Positions 9,578 to 18,211 of a DNA stretch of 64,000 nt are shown piece by piece. The first letter of the stretch is position 1. Each line of letters starts with the position of its first letter. Origin of the DNA: Vibrio sp. NTOU-M3 (lineage in GTDB: Bacteria > Pseudomonadota > Gammaproteobacteria > Enterobacterales > Vibrionaceae); NCBI RefSeq assembly GCF_040869035.1, contig NZ_CP162101.1:496001-560000 (forward strand). The letters are read 5' to 3'. The notes beneath the pieces are model-generated. The model was not told the DNA's origin. It saw only the letters and a list, made by a program, of their open reading frames with translations, and made no database searches. The position numbers and the translations under genes are program-made.

Positions 9578-9610
9578 AATAGTTACTGTCAATATTAGAC
9601 AGTAACTATT
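9578..9610 (-). terminator. Perfect 13-bp hairpin between the wzc-like and wzy-like genes
   Basis: aatagttactgtc (9578-9590) pairs completely with gacagtaactatt (9598-9610) over a seven-base loop. On the minus strand it is followed by only a broken T tract (GTTTGCTTTGGTTT), so it is better seen as a partial terminator or mRNA-processing hairpin that lowers expression of the distal cassette than as a full stop. Confidence 0.55.
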
Positions 9611-9626
9611 ATTTAAAATAAATTAG

Positions 9627-11828
9627 TTAACTAATTTTAATTTCTTCGTTTGCTTCAGAGTAATAACTTCCATAACTATAGTCGCTCATCATCTCTTCAC
9701 GCTTTATCTTATTTATAATGACACCATCAATTATTACATCGTATTCAGAAAAACGTGCAATGGCATTTTTGAGTGTTGAATACCTAGTTGAATCAGCTTT
9801 AACAACCATAGCTACACTACCAACTAATTTACTAATAATAAGTGAATCATTTACTACTAGTGTTGGTGGTGTATCGATAATAATTCGATCATATTTTTCT
9901 TTTAATAACTCTAGCAGCTCAGTAAATCCTTTAGAGTCTAGTAACTCTTGAGGTTTGACTGTTAACATTCCTGCCGGAAGTATAGATAAATTTGACGTTT
10001 TATCATGAATAATACAATCATCTAGCTCTGTTCCCATTAACAGGTAATTTGTAATCCCTTGATGATATTTTTTCTTACCAAATCTCTCAGAAATACTTGG
10101 TCTTCTTAGATCAGCATCTATTAAAAGAACATTCTCCATTTGGGCAAAAGCTTGTGCGATATTAATAGCAGTAGTCGTTTTTCCTTCATTAGGTAGAGAA
10201 GAGGTAATTGCTAAACATTTTCTGCCATTTTTCATGCTCGATAAAGCTAAAGAGGTTCGAATTGCTCTAATCGATTCGCTAAAAGAATATGCGCGCTCAT
10301 CAAAGAAAATATCATTAGTCAAATCTTTTTTGTTTTTAATATTGCAATTAGGAATACCACCCAACGGCACAATACCCATACGCTCTTCAAATTGTTTTAT
10401 CGATGAGACCGTATTTTTCAATATATCTAGTAAAATAATAGCTGCGATACACAAGAAAATGGTGATAAATGCAGAACCAACAATAATCACTTTCTTATTT
10501 GGTTTTGCTGGTGTTTGGGGAATCATAGCTTTATCTGTAAAACGAGCAAATTCTGACTTATAATCTTGAGTTGCTTCAGTTTCTTTGTAGCGATTTAAAA
10601 ATACATTTAGAATATTTCTATTCGTTTGTACTTCTCGACTTAGCGCTTGATATTCTCGTTTTTTTACACTTAACGATTGAAACTCATCAATTCTTTCTTG
10701 AAGTTCTTTTGAGATCAGCTTTTCTTGATTTTTAACCGTAGAAAGCTCTTTTTTCACGCCAGAAACCAGTTGCTTAATCAACTGTGTAAGTTCATTATTT
10801 GCGCTATCTCGCTTAGCTAGTGCCGCTTTCATCTTTTCATGTCTTGGACCATATCGCTTAGCTAATTCATTGACTTCTTTTTCAGTCTCTGCCAATACAT
10901 TTCTTAACGCAACTACTTGAGGATGACGTGATATTTCAGGAATAGTCGACAGCTTGTCACTCCCTTGCTGTAAAGTAAGGTACGACGATTCTAGTTCAAT
11001 TCTTCTATCTCGGATTTCGTTTAGCCTAATGGTTAGTTCACTTATCAGTGTGCTAGCTTGAGTATCAATCCCCGAGTCATCAATTAACTTCTCTTCTCTT
11101 AAAAATGCAGTTAGAGCACTTTCAGATTTCTTCAGTTCGTTTTTTAACTCGCTTAGACGCCCAGAAATCCAAGTAGTTGCTTGTTGACTAGCACTAAACT
11201 TAGCATCCATATTTTCAGCTATATATGCTTCACCAATAGCATTTGCGACTTGTGCCGCAAGCTCTGGGTTTTCAGAAGTAAAACTAATGTTTACTAATTG
11301 AGTTCCTTCTACTTCACTCACATAGATATTAGATTGAAATGTTCTTAGAATAGATTGTCTTATTTGCTCTTCTTTTGTACTAGTAGCGTGCTGAGTTTTT
11401 TCACTCTCTATCAAAGAAGAAATAATACTTTTGACATCTGTTTTTATTGTCGAAATAAAAGACTTTTCTTTTACCAATGAATAATTAAACTCAGGATACT
11501 CTGCAATATTCAGCTGATTAATTACTCTTTCAGAAACTTTACGACTTTTCAATATTTCAATCTGAGTTTGGTAAAACCCTTTCTTATTGGAATCTATTCC
11601 AACGACTTCTTCTATAGAAACTGCATTTTTAATCTCTGGTTCGATTAAAAGCGTAGCAGTAGCCGTATACTTAGGTGTGATTGAAAATACAACTAGTGTG
11701 GTGATCAAAGAAACTAATAAAGTTAACAGTGATATTCTAATTAAATTTCTCTTAATCAAATGTAGATATTTTCCAATATCTATCATTTTTTCTTCATTTG
11801 TCTCAGCAACAATGCCTAAACTGTTCAT
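9627..11828 (-). CDS. Wzc-like polysaccharide co-polymerase with tyrosine autokinase domain
   Basis: 733 residues. N-terminal Wzz domain with membrane helix at about 32-52, long periplasmic coiled coil, the proline-rich second membrane region (IPQTPAKPNKK followed by a helix at about 445-465), then a BY-kinase domain: Walker A SSLPNEGKTTTAIN near residue 547, Walker A' LLIDADLRRP, Walker B IIIDTPPTLV. The C-terminal tail has a tyrosine cluster (YSYGSYY) of the type that is autophosphorylated. It controls chain length and drives export through the outer-membrane partner encoded just upstream. Start ATG 11828 has a TTAGGG ribosome site. Confidence 0.93.
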   Translation of the reverse strand: MNSLGIVAETNEEKMIDIGKYLHLIKRNLIRISLLTLLVSLITTLVVFSITPKYTATATLLIEPEIKNAVSIEEVVGIDSNKKGFYQTQIEILKSRKVSERVINQLNIAEYPEFNYSLVKEKSFISTIKTDVKSIISSLIESEKTQHATSTKEEQIRQSILRTFQSNIYVSEVEGTQLVNISFTSENPELAAQVANAIGEAYIAENMDAKFSASQQATTWISGRLSELKNELKKSESALTAFLREEKLIDDSGIDTQASTLISELTIRLNEIRDRRIELESSYLTLQQGSDKLSTIPEISRHPQVVALRNVLAETEKEVNELAKRYGPRHEKMKAALAKRDSANNELTQLIKQLVSGVKKELSTVKNQEKLISKELQERIDEFQSLSVKKREYQALSREVQTNRNILNVFLNRYKETEATQDYKSEFARFTDKAMIPQTPAKPNKKVIIVGSAFITIFLCIAAIILLDILKNTVSSIKQFEERMGIVPLGGIPNCNIKNKKDLTNDIFFDERAYSFSESIRAIRTSLALSSMKNGRKCLAITSSLPNEGKTTTAINIAQAFAQMENVLLIDADLRRPSISERFGKKKYHQGITNYLLMGTELDDCIIHDKTSNLSILPAGMLTVKPQELLDSKGFTELLELLKEKYDRIIIDTPPTLVVNDSLIISKLVGSVAMVVKADSTRYSTLKNAIARFSEYDVIIDGVIINKIKREEMMSDYSYGSYYSEANEEIKIS

Positions 11829-11872
11829 TTAAAAACCCTAATCTTGACTAACCATAAAAACAATCGAAACAA

Positions 11873-12454
11873 TTACCAGAACGACGCTACGACATAAACC
11901 GTATCTCCAGGCGAGATACTTTTGTAGAGTGGAGCTTCTTGCTGCATATCATTATCAAAAGCTTCTGCTAACTCTTCATTGCTTAGCTTTTGGTATTTGC
12001 TTACTTCCTTAGCTTTCACCAAGTACGCTTCAGCACTTCTTCTATATTTACTCATTACTCCTCCAGCTAAGGATATCGCTTCTTGCACCGTAAGCCCTGG
12101 CTCATATTCATAACCACCGGGTCTATTCACTAGTCCATTTATGTATACATTACGATAACGTACCATTGCTACACTTACTTTCGGGTCTATGAGATAGTCC
12201 CCTTTTAGACCATTAACTATCTCTTGTTGTACTTGTTGTAAAGTTTTGCCACCTAATACGACTTCACCCAAATACGGATAATCAACAGATTCTCTATTAT
12301 CTATTTTTAGTTCTTGAATAGTGAGGCTTTCTTCACCATATACGTTAATGCTAATAATATCTCCGGTAGAAAGCTTATATAAGTTATCTGCCGCTACCGC
12401 ATTATTTAAGCCAATTAAGCTAACTAGCAGAAGCTGGAAAAAAGTCTTAATCAT
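11873..12454 (-). CDS. Short Wza-type polysaccharide export protein (SLBB domain)
   Basis: 193 residues from ATG 12454; a TTG seven codons earlier is in frame but less likely. Signal peptide MIKTFFQLLLVSLIGL ending near NAVAA. The poly-export domain begins YKLSTGDIISINVYGEESL and one SLBB-like domain follows (VYINGLVNRPGGYEYEPG...VQEAISLAGG). It has no lipobox cysteine and is about half the length of Wza; the C-terminal helix that forms the outer-membrane barrel in Wza seems absent, the protein ending GDTVYVVASFW. Short forms like this are common beside Vibrio polysaccharide genes. Second gene of the operon. Confidence 0.88.
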   Translation of the reverse strand: MIKTFFQLLLVSLIGLNNAVAADNLYKLSTGDIISINVYGEESLTIQELKIDNRESVDYPYLGEVVLGGKTLQQVQQEIVNGLKGDYLIDPKVSVAMVRYRNVYINGLVNRPGGYEYEPGLTVQEAISLAGGVMSKYRRSAEAYLVKAKEVSKYQKLSNEELAEAFDNDMQQEAPLYKSISPGDTVYVVASFW

Positions 12455-12476
12455 TTTTAACAACCTAATTATCAAA

Positions 12477-13880
12477 TTAATACGCAGTTTTACCTACGAA
12501 TCCCTTAAATACTGTCATGAATATAATCTTGATATCTAACCAAAGTGACCAGCGGCGGATATAAAACAAATCATATTCAACACGTTTTTCCATTTTATCT
12601 AGAGTATCTGTTTCACCGCGGAAACCGTTTACTTGCGCCCACCCGGTAATACCAGGTTTAACTTTATGACGAAGCATATATTTATCAACGATGGCACGGT
12701 ATTCTTCGTTATGCGCCACAGCGTGGGGGCGAGGCCCTACAATAGACATTCTTCCTTGAAGCACATTGATAAACTGAGGCAGTTCATCTAATGATGTGCG
12801 ACGGATAAACGCACCAAACTTAGTAACTCGTGGATCATTTTTCGTCGCTTGAGTCACCTTAGCTCCATTTTCCATCGCTTTCATTGAGCGGAATTTCCAA
12901 ACTTTAATTTTCTTTCCGTCAATACCATAACGATATTGTTTAAACACAATTGGGCCAGGAGAAGACATCTTCACCCCAATAGCGACTGCCATCAGTATCG
13001 GGCTGATAAGAGCAAGAATAATCGATGCAACTACAATATCTTCCACACGCTTAATAAACGTAGAAAAGCCATAAAAAGGCGTATCATAAATACTCAATGT
13101 TGGGATTCGGCCAACATTACGCCAACGAGATTGAATCAGATCGAATGTAAAGAAATCAGGCACAATATAAACACGAGCAGTACTGTCAGAGAAATAGCTT
13201 ACAATTTCTTTAATACGACGTGTCGCTTCCATTGGTAGCGCAACATATACGTGACGGAAGTTGCGCTCTTTCGCCAATTTTAGAGCTTCATTAATTGAAC
13301 CACATAAAGGCTGTGTTAGAGAATCTGTAGGCAAGCGCTCTGGTGAGCGATCATCAAAGATCCCAACTAACTTCATACCAAGATGCTTGTTGTCTTCCAT
13401 TTCACGAGCCAATGCTAAACCAGCAGGCGTCGCACCGATAATGATACTTTTCTTTTCGTATGAACTTGCTTTGATCTGCGAAGGAATTTGCATTGCAAGC
13501 AAACGAAATATGCTCATCAATGCTGGCACAGCAACAAACCAAGCGCCAATTACAACTCGAGAGTAGTTTTGCGTTGACTTCATCACGAATGCATAAATTA
13601 ACAAGCATCCGATAGTGCATATCCAAGAAAATAAAATAGGTGTAAAAGAGTGCTTGGCAGAGTTATATGTCGAAAAATTGTATACGCCAAGTAATTCACT
13701 AAAAATACTAAAGGCAACAATTGCAATACTCAGGATCAGCAGATACTGATTATCCCAAGTACCTAAGTATCCTGTTTTAAAAATAATTAATGCTAGAGAT
13801 ATGAGTAAAATATCAATTAAACGATAAGCCCATACAATTTCCTGTCCATGGCTTTTTATTGCTCCTATATCTCTCATCAT
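12477..13880 (-). CDS. Undecaprenyl-phosphate sugar phosphotransferase (WcaJ/CpsA/VpsL-like), initiating enzyme
   Basis: 467 residues. Four or five N-terminal membrane helices (to about 120), a CoA-binding-like Rossmann region (SIIIGATPAGLALAREME), another hydrophobic segment near 285, then the bacterial sugar transferase domain: SSPGPIVFKQYRYG, WKFRSM, FIRRTSLDELPQFINV, MSIVGPRPHA and KPGITGWAQVNG. This domain transfers a sugar-1-phosphate to undecaprenyl phosphate, the first step of repeat-unit synthesis. First gene of the operon, preceded by about 380 bases of non-coding DNA. Syntenic with cpsA/brpA-type genes by family knowledge. Either of two consecutive ATG codons (13880 or 13877) could start it. 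Confidence 0.93.
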   Translation of the reverse strand: MMRDIGAIKSHGQEIVWAYRLIDILLISLALIIFKTGYLGTWDNQYLLILSIAIVAFSIFSELLGVYNFSTYNSAKHSFTPILFSWICTIGCLLIYAFVMKSTQNYSRVVIGAWFVAVPALMSIFRLLAMQIPSQIKASSYEKKSIIIGATPAGLALAREMEDNKHLGMKLVGIFDDRSPERLPTDSLTQPLCGSINEALKLAKERNFRHVYVALPMEATRRIKEIVSYFSDSTARVYIVPDFFTFDLIQSRWRNVGRIPTLSIYDTPFYGFSTFIKRVEDIVVASIILALISPILMAVAIGVKMSSPGPIVFKQYRYGIDGKKIKVWKFRSMKAMENGAKVTQATKNDPRVTKFGAFIRRTSLDELPQFINVLQGRMSIVGPRPHAVAHNEEYRAIVDKYMLRHKVKPGITGWAQVNGFRGETDTLDKMEKRVEYDLFYIRRWSLWLDIKIIFMTVFKGFVGKTAY

Positions 13881-14260
13881 GGAATTTGCCCTTCCTTTAA
13901 ATACGTTGCTACTTAGACGTTGAAGTACCTCTCAAAGCTTTCATTTCGCTAGATTTGAAAGTTCCTTTTATAACTGTGATGTAGCTTCATTTCAGAGCAC
14001 ATAGTCTGAATATTTTTTGATGAAAAACAAATACCCCCTCCAGCTTGTTTTCTAGCGTTCTCGTTTTTGAGAACAAACTTTTTGCCATTTTCGAGAGGTT
14101 GCTTGAATGTTCGTCACCGCAGTTTAAATTTCACACTAAATGAGTATTAAGATCAGATTACATTGACAGTTGATCACCCTTATCACTTATGTGGCTATTT
14201 AAATAAAATAAAACTTTAGAATTACAAAATAGAGTAAAAAAAATCGCCAAACGTTTATAT
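13881..14260 (-). promoter_or_regulatory. Leader and promoter region of the exopolysaccharide operon
   Basis: About 380 AT-rich non-coding bases upstream of the operon's first gene; the operon has no other obvious promoter region. A short inverted repeat, gttctc (14057-14062) with gagaac (14069-14074), is a candidate operator. A clear -35/-10 pair or a defined VpsT/VpsR/CpsQ box could not be identified by eye, so only the location is claimed. Confidence 0.45.
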
Positions 14261-14286
14261 AAAAAAGCCCCTCAAAAATGAGGGGC
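14261..14286 (-). terminator. Rho-independent terminator of pstSCAB
   Basis: Stem gcccctca (14267-14274) with tgaggggc (14279-14286), loop aaaa. On the minus strand it is followed by TTTTTT (plus 14261-14266). It lies 48 bases after the pstB stop. Confidence 0.88.
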
Positions 14287-14333
14287 AATCATTACCATCG
14301 CTTATTATTATTCCTGAATTTGGCATTCAAACT

Positions 14334-15089
14334 TTAACCAAAGTCACCATTCACATATCCTTTTGTGCGTTCATCTCTCGGATTTGAGAATATTAAATCA
14401 GTCTGATCATGTTCGACCAGTTCTCCCATCAAAAAAAAGGCCGTACGATCTGAGATTCGTCTCGCTTGCTGCATTGAGTGAGTCACAATAACGATGGTGT
14501 AGTTCTGTTTTAATTCTTCCATCAAATCTTCAATTTTCGACGTAGCGATTGGATCTAGTGCAGAGGTTGGCTCGTCCATCAAAATGACATCAGGCTCCAT
14601 AGCTATAGTTCTTGCAATGCACAGGCGTTGTTGTTGTCCACCTGACAAGCCAAAGGCGTGCGACTTCAATCGATCTTTCACTTCTTCCCATAATGCAGCA
14701 CCACGTAAAGAGCGTTCCACGACTTCATCAATGTATTTCTTATCCTTAATCCCCTGAGCACGTAAGCCGTAAGCCACATTCTCATAAATACTCATTGGAA
14801 ATGGGTTTGGCTTTTGGAAGACCATACCGACTTTAATTCTGAGGTCAGCAACATCAATATTCCCATAGATGTCTTCGCCATCCATGGTTAATTGACCTGT
14901 AATTTTCACCCCCTCAATTAGATCATTCATTCGATTAAGGCAGCGAAGTAATGTGGATTTACCACAACCAGATGGGCCAATTAATGCGGTGACTTGACGT
15001 TTGGGAATTGGCAAATTAATTGATTTAAGTGCTTGGTTATCACCATAAAATAGGTCCAACCCTTTAATATCAAACTTATTCATCTTCAT
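14334..15089 (-). CDS. pstB: Phosphate ABC transporter ATP-binding protein
   Basis: 251 residues, the normal PstB length. Walker [10 protein letters not shown] near residue 39, Q-loop [18 protein letters not shown] (the FPMSI element is typical of PstB), signature LSGGQQQR, Walker [14 protein letters not shown], and [12 protein letters not shown]. It powers high-affinity phosphate import through PstC/PstA. Last gene of pstSCAB; no phoU follows, so this copy is separate from the phoU-linked locus usual on the main chromosome. Confidence 0.97.
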   Translation of the reverse strand: MKMNKFDIKGLDLFYGDNQALKSINLPIPKRQVTALIGPSGCGKSTLLRCLNRMNDLIEGVKITGQLTMDGEDIYGNIDVADLRIKVGMVFQKPNPFPMSIYENVAYGLRAQGIKDKKYIDEVVERSLRGAALWEEVKDRLKSHAFGLSGGQQQRLCIARTIAMEPDVILMDEPTSALDPIATSKIEDLMEELKQNYTIVIVTHSMQQARRISDRTAFFLMGELVEHDQTDLIFSNPRDERTKGYVNGDFG

Positions 15090-15126
15090 ACTCTAAATTC
15101 TTTTTTTAACTTGGAACCCAGTTGCA

Positions 15127-16002
15127 CTAATAGGTTGCTGTATTAAAACGTTTGGCCATTAACTTAGTGATCATATTAATAAGTAATACCACCACAATAA
15201 GAACCGTGGCTGTACCATAAGCTTGATTCCATTCCTCGACGGTAAACAGCTCTGTGGTTAGTTTGTATAGGTGTACAGTTAACGTCCTACCTGAATCCAG
15301 CAACGAATCAGGGATACGAGCAACCATTCCTGCCGTTAGGAACACAGGAGCCGATTCCCCTATCACTCGTCCGATACTCAATATCACTGAGGTTAATATC
15401 CCTGGCATCGCACTTGGCAAGATGAGTCGCCATATGGTGTATATTTTGGGCGCTCCTAAACCATATGAACCTTCTCGGTAAGTTTGAGGAACAGCCATCA
15501 GCGCTTCTTCTGTCGTGCGGATAATCACCGGCAGAATTAAGATACTTAACGTTAATGCACCTGATAAAATTGAGAACCCTAACCCAAGAATGGCGACAAA
15601 AAAGGTCATACCGAACAGACCAAAAATGATCGAAGGAATCCCCGCCAAAGACTCGGTACAAAAGCGAATAACTTTGACTAAACGACTGCCAACTTTCGCA
15701 TATTCAGTGAGGTAAATCGCCGTCATGATCCCAAGTGGAGCTGCGACGGCAATGGACGCGATCACCATGTAAATTGTAGAAACTATCATTGGGAAGATAC
15801 CGTGCTCATCTCCCGTTCGCGTGTAATTGTCACTAATAAATGCCCAATCTACATGTTTCAGGCCATTTGAAAGAATGTACCAGATGATCCAAAACAAAAA
15901 TCCAACGGTAACCGCCGCGGCTGCCCATACAAAAATAGTAAGGAGCCGGTCTTTTTGCATGCGCGCTTGTTTCAACTTAGCGTGCTGTTTTGCATTTTTC
16001 AT
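15127..16002 (-). CDS. pstA: Phosphate ABC transporter permease PstA
   Basis: 291 residues, about six membrane helices, with the binding-protein-dependent permease loop (EALMAVPQTYREGSYGLGAPK) that contacts PstB. N-terminal cytoplasmic stretch rich in Lys/Arg (KNAKQHAKLKQARMQKDR). It forms the inner-membrane phosphate channel with PstC. Separated by only three bases from pstC and 37 from pstB. Confidence 0.96.
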   Translation of the reverse strand: MKNAKQHAKLKQARMQKDRLLTIFVWAAAAVTVGFLFWIIWYILSNGLKHVDWAFISDNYTRTGDEHGIFPMIVSTIYMVIASIAVAAPLGIMTAIYLTEYAKVGSRLVKVIRFCTESLAGIPSIIFGLFGMTFFVAILGLGFSILSGALTLSILILPVIIRTTEEALMAVPQTYREGSYGLGAPKIYTIWRLILPSAMPGILTSVILSIGRVIGESAPVFLTAGMVARIPDSLLDSGRTLTVHLYKLTTELFTVEEWNQAYGTATVLIVVVLLINMITKLMAKRFNTATY

Positions 16003-16005
16003 TTT

Positions 16006-16935
16006 TTACCTCGCTTTCTCACGGTTTAGGTAAAGCAAGACCGCATTCAGCGTCATGATAAATACCAACAAAACGACGCCTGTCGCATACAAAGCATTGG
16101 CGTGAATACCGCTTGCATAAGACATTTCAATTGCGATGTTCGCCGTTAATGTTCTTGCAGAGTCTAAGATGCCTTGAGGCATGGCGGGTGCGTTCCCCAT
16201 CACCATAATGATCGCCATAGTTTCACCTAGTGCACGGCCAATACCCAAGATCACGCCAGTCATAATGCCTGAACGTGCTGCTGGAACCAGTAACTTGAAT
16301 ATGGTGAAGATCTTCGAAGCCCCTAGCGCCAATGACCCTTCTTTGTACGCACGAGGGACTGCTCGAATTGACGTTTCCGAAACCGTAATAACAGTAGGCA
16401 AGATCATAACACCTAAGACGATAATTCCCGCTAGGATGGTGTTTCCAGCTGGCACTTCAAATACATTCTGGATAAGTGGAACAATAATCACCAAGCCAAA
16501 AAAACCGTACACTACCGAAGGAATGCCGGCTAATAGTTCAACAGCCGGGCGTATAATGTCAGCTAAGCGCTTTGGTGCAATTTCGGCGATAAAGATTGCG
16601 GTTAGTACGCCGATAGGCACACCAACAACAACCGCACCAAAAGTGGAGACGATAGAGGCAACGATCATGGTCGCCACACCATATAATGCAGGTGGCAGCC
16701 AATCTTGCCCTAGAACAATACCTGATACACCAGCCTCTTCAAAAGCGGGAATGCTCTCTCGAATAATGAAATAGGCGATAACGGCCAACGACACGATACC
16801 GATAACCGCACTGGTCAAAAACAACCCATGGAAAATGCGTTCTTTCCAATCGACACGCTTCTTCGCACGTAAACCCGGCTTACTCAGACTTGCTGCTTCA
16901 ATACCCATAAGCTTGTCACTATTTGCGATGGTCAT
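16006..16935 (-). CDS. pstC: Phosphate ABC transporter permease PstC
   Basis: 309 residues, six membrane helices, EAA-type loop (ETSIRAVPRAYKEGSLALGASK) and conserved LLAGIPSVVYGFFGL. Partner of PstA. It lies behind an attenuator-like hairpin after pstS, so permease transcripts are probably less abundant than the binding-protein message. Start ATG 16935; the ribosome site is weak (GAG). Confidence 0.96.
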   Translation of the reverse strand: MTIANSDKLMGIEAASLSKPGLRAKKRVDWKERIFHGLFLTSAVIGIVSLAVIAYFIIRESIPAFEEAGVSGIVLGQDWLPPALYGVATMIVASIVSTFGAVVVGVPIGVLTAIFIAEIAPKRLADIIRPAVELLAGIPSVVYGFFGLVIIVPLIQNVFEVPAGNTILAGIIVLGVMILPTVITVSETSIRAVPRAYKEGSLALGASKIFTIFKLLVPAARSGIMTGVILGIGRALGETMAIIMVMGNAPAMPQGILDSARTLTANIAIEMSYASGIHANALYATGVVLLVFIMTLNAVLLYLNREKAR

Positions 16936-16960
16936 AATTACTCATATGTCGTAATACTAC

Positions 16961-16999
16961 GGACAAAAAGAAAAAGCTCAGCTCGATACTGAGCTGAGC
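16961..16999 (-). terminator. Hairpin with T tract between pstS and pstC (attenuator)
   Basis: Nine-base-pair perfect stem gctcagctc (16976-16984) with gagctgagc (16991-16999). On the minus strand it is followed by TTTTTCTTTTTG. It has the form of an intrinsic terminator inside the operon and probably makes pstS mRNA more abundant than pstCAB. Confidence 0.8.
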
Positions 17000-17014
17000 A
17001 ATAAATAAAAGGGA

Positions 17015-17836
17015 TTAGTTAACTGAAATGTAGCCTTTGCTCTCAACCAGAGATTGCGCTTCAGTGGTTAACATCCAATCTAGGAATTTTTGCGTTTCAG
17101 TTGAAGGTTTGCCCTGCTTATAAAGAACAAGGAATGGGCGCGCAACTTTATAAGAACCATTTTTCACGTTATCTACCGTAGCTTGCGTACCATCAATTGA
17201 TAAGGCATTAACCGAGTTATCTACTGTACCCAAAGAAATATATCCAATCGCATAAGGGTTGGAAGCAACCATGGTTTTCAAAGCACCGTTACCATTTGCA
17301 ACCTGAGCACGCTGAGAAATGGCTGACACTTTTTGGCCTGAAATTTTCTTCTTGAGGCTCATAATATCTTCAAACGCTCCACGCGTTCCAGACGCAGTAT
17401 CACGAGTGATCGCTACAATGGGTTTATCCTGACCACCGACGTCTTTCCAGTTAGTGATCTCACCTTTATAGATCGCCGTTACTTGCTCAGCAGTCAGGGC
17501 CTTCAAGGTGTTCTTAGGATTCACAACCACTGCAATACCATCACGCGCAATCACTTCTTCGATTAATGTCGACTCTTTTTCAGACGATTTGAGGTTACGA
17601 GAAGACATTCCTAAATCAGCAGACCCATTTTTTGCCGCCTTCACGCCAGCCGAAGAGCCAGGTCCTTGCACTTCAATAAATACATCCGGATTTTTCTTCA
17701 TATACGTTTCAGAGAACACTTCCATTAGTGGTGTTACACTGCTAGAACCTACTGCTGAAATCGTTTCTTTAGCAACAGAAGTGTTTACGGTAAGAGCACT
17801 AAGCAATGCGATAGCACCAATAACTGTCTTTTTCAT
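17015..17836 (-). CDS. pstS: Periplasmic phosphate-binding protein
   Basis: 273 residues from ATG 17836, chosen because AAGGAT lies six bases upstream; a GTG one codon earlier also fits. Signal peptide MKKTVIGAIALLSALTVNTSVA. Phosphate-binding signatures: AVGSSSVTPLMEVF, QGPGSSAGVKAAKNGSADLGMSSR, and ITRDTASGTRGAFE, where Ser, Thr and Arg side chains hold phosphate. It is the short PstS form common in marine gamma-proteobacteria. It captures phosphate in the periplasm and delivers it to PstCA. First gene of its operon, probably under PhoB. Confidence 0.95.
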   Translation of the reverse strand: MKKTVIGAIALLSALTVNTSVAKETISAVGSSSVTPLMEVFSETYMKKNPDVFIEVQGPGSSAGVKAAKNGSADLGMSSRNLKSSEKESTLIEEVIARDGIAVVVNPKNTLKALTAEQVTAIYKGEITNWKDVGGQDKPIVAITRDTASGTRGAFEDIMSLKKKISGQKVSAISQRAQVANGNGALKTMVASNPYAIGYISLGTVDNSVNALSIDGTQATVDNVKNGSYKVARPFLVLYKQGKPSTETQKFLDWMLTTEAQSLVESKGYISVN

Positions 17837-17863
17837 CACAATATCCTTTCTGGCAAGTTAGCC

Positions 17864-17944
17864 GTTGTGTTTCACTTGAACGCTGCTCACTTTAGGTAGG
17901 GAATATGACAGTTGTGTTTCACTTCGTTGAACCCTCTATGACAA
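17864..17944 (-). promoter_or_regulatory. pstS upstream region with direct repeats and Pho-box-like half sites
   Basis: Two copies of gttgtgtttcactt (17864-17877 and 17911-17924) lie 47 bases apart. Two copies of tatgaca (17904-17910 and 17937-17943), which read TGTCATA toward pstS, are 33 bases apart, about three helical turns. TGTCATA resembles half of the PhoB box, but the classic 11-base tandem spacing is not seen, so PhoB control is inferred. Confidence 0.45.
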
Positions 17945-18211
17945 CTCACTAGTCTTGCTATTACACCTGCAACACTAACCATAAGTTCATAAAAATCATT
18001 CTTAGGTCTATTAAAAAACTTGATCACAATCAGAATAGAACCCTATAACCACATGAATTTATTGGAAAACTCATTGCATACCAATACATCGCAAAAATAA
18101 ACGATAGTATTATTTTTTACATTGCATTATTTAAATGAAAAATTAGAATCCCCTCTCTTAAATAACAAAAATAATAATTAATTTAATTTACAAGAATGAA
18201 GAGGATACTTT

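Noticed and set aside
16181..16774. 197-codon frame on the plus strand inside pstC
   Set aside because: Antisense shadow of a firmly identified gene; product rich in Pro, Thr and Ile with no domain pattern.
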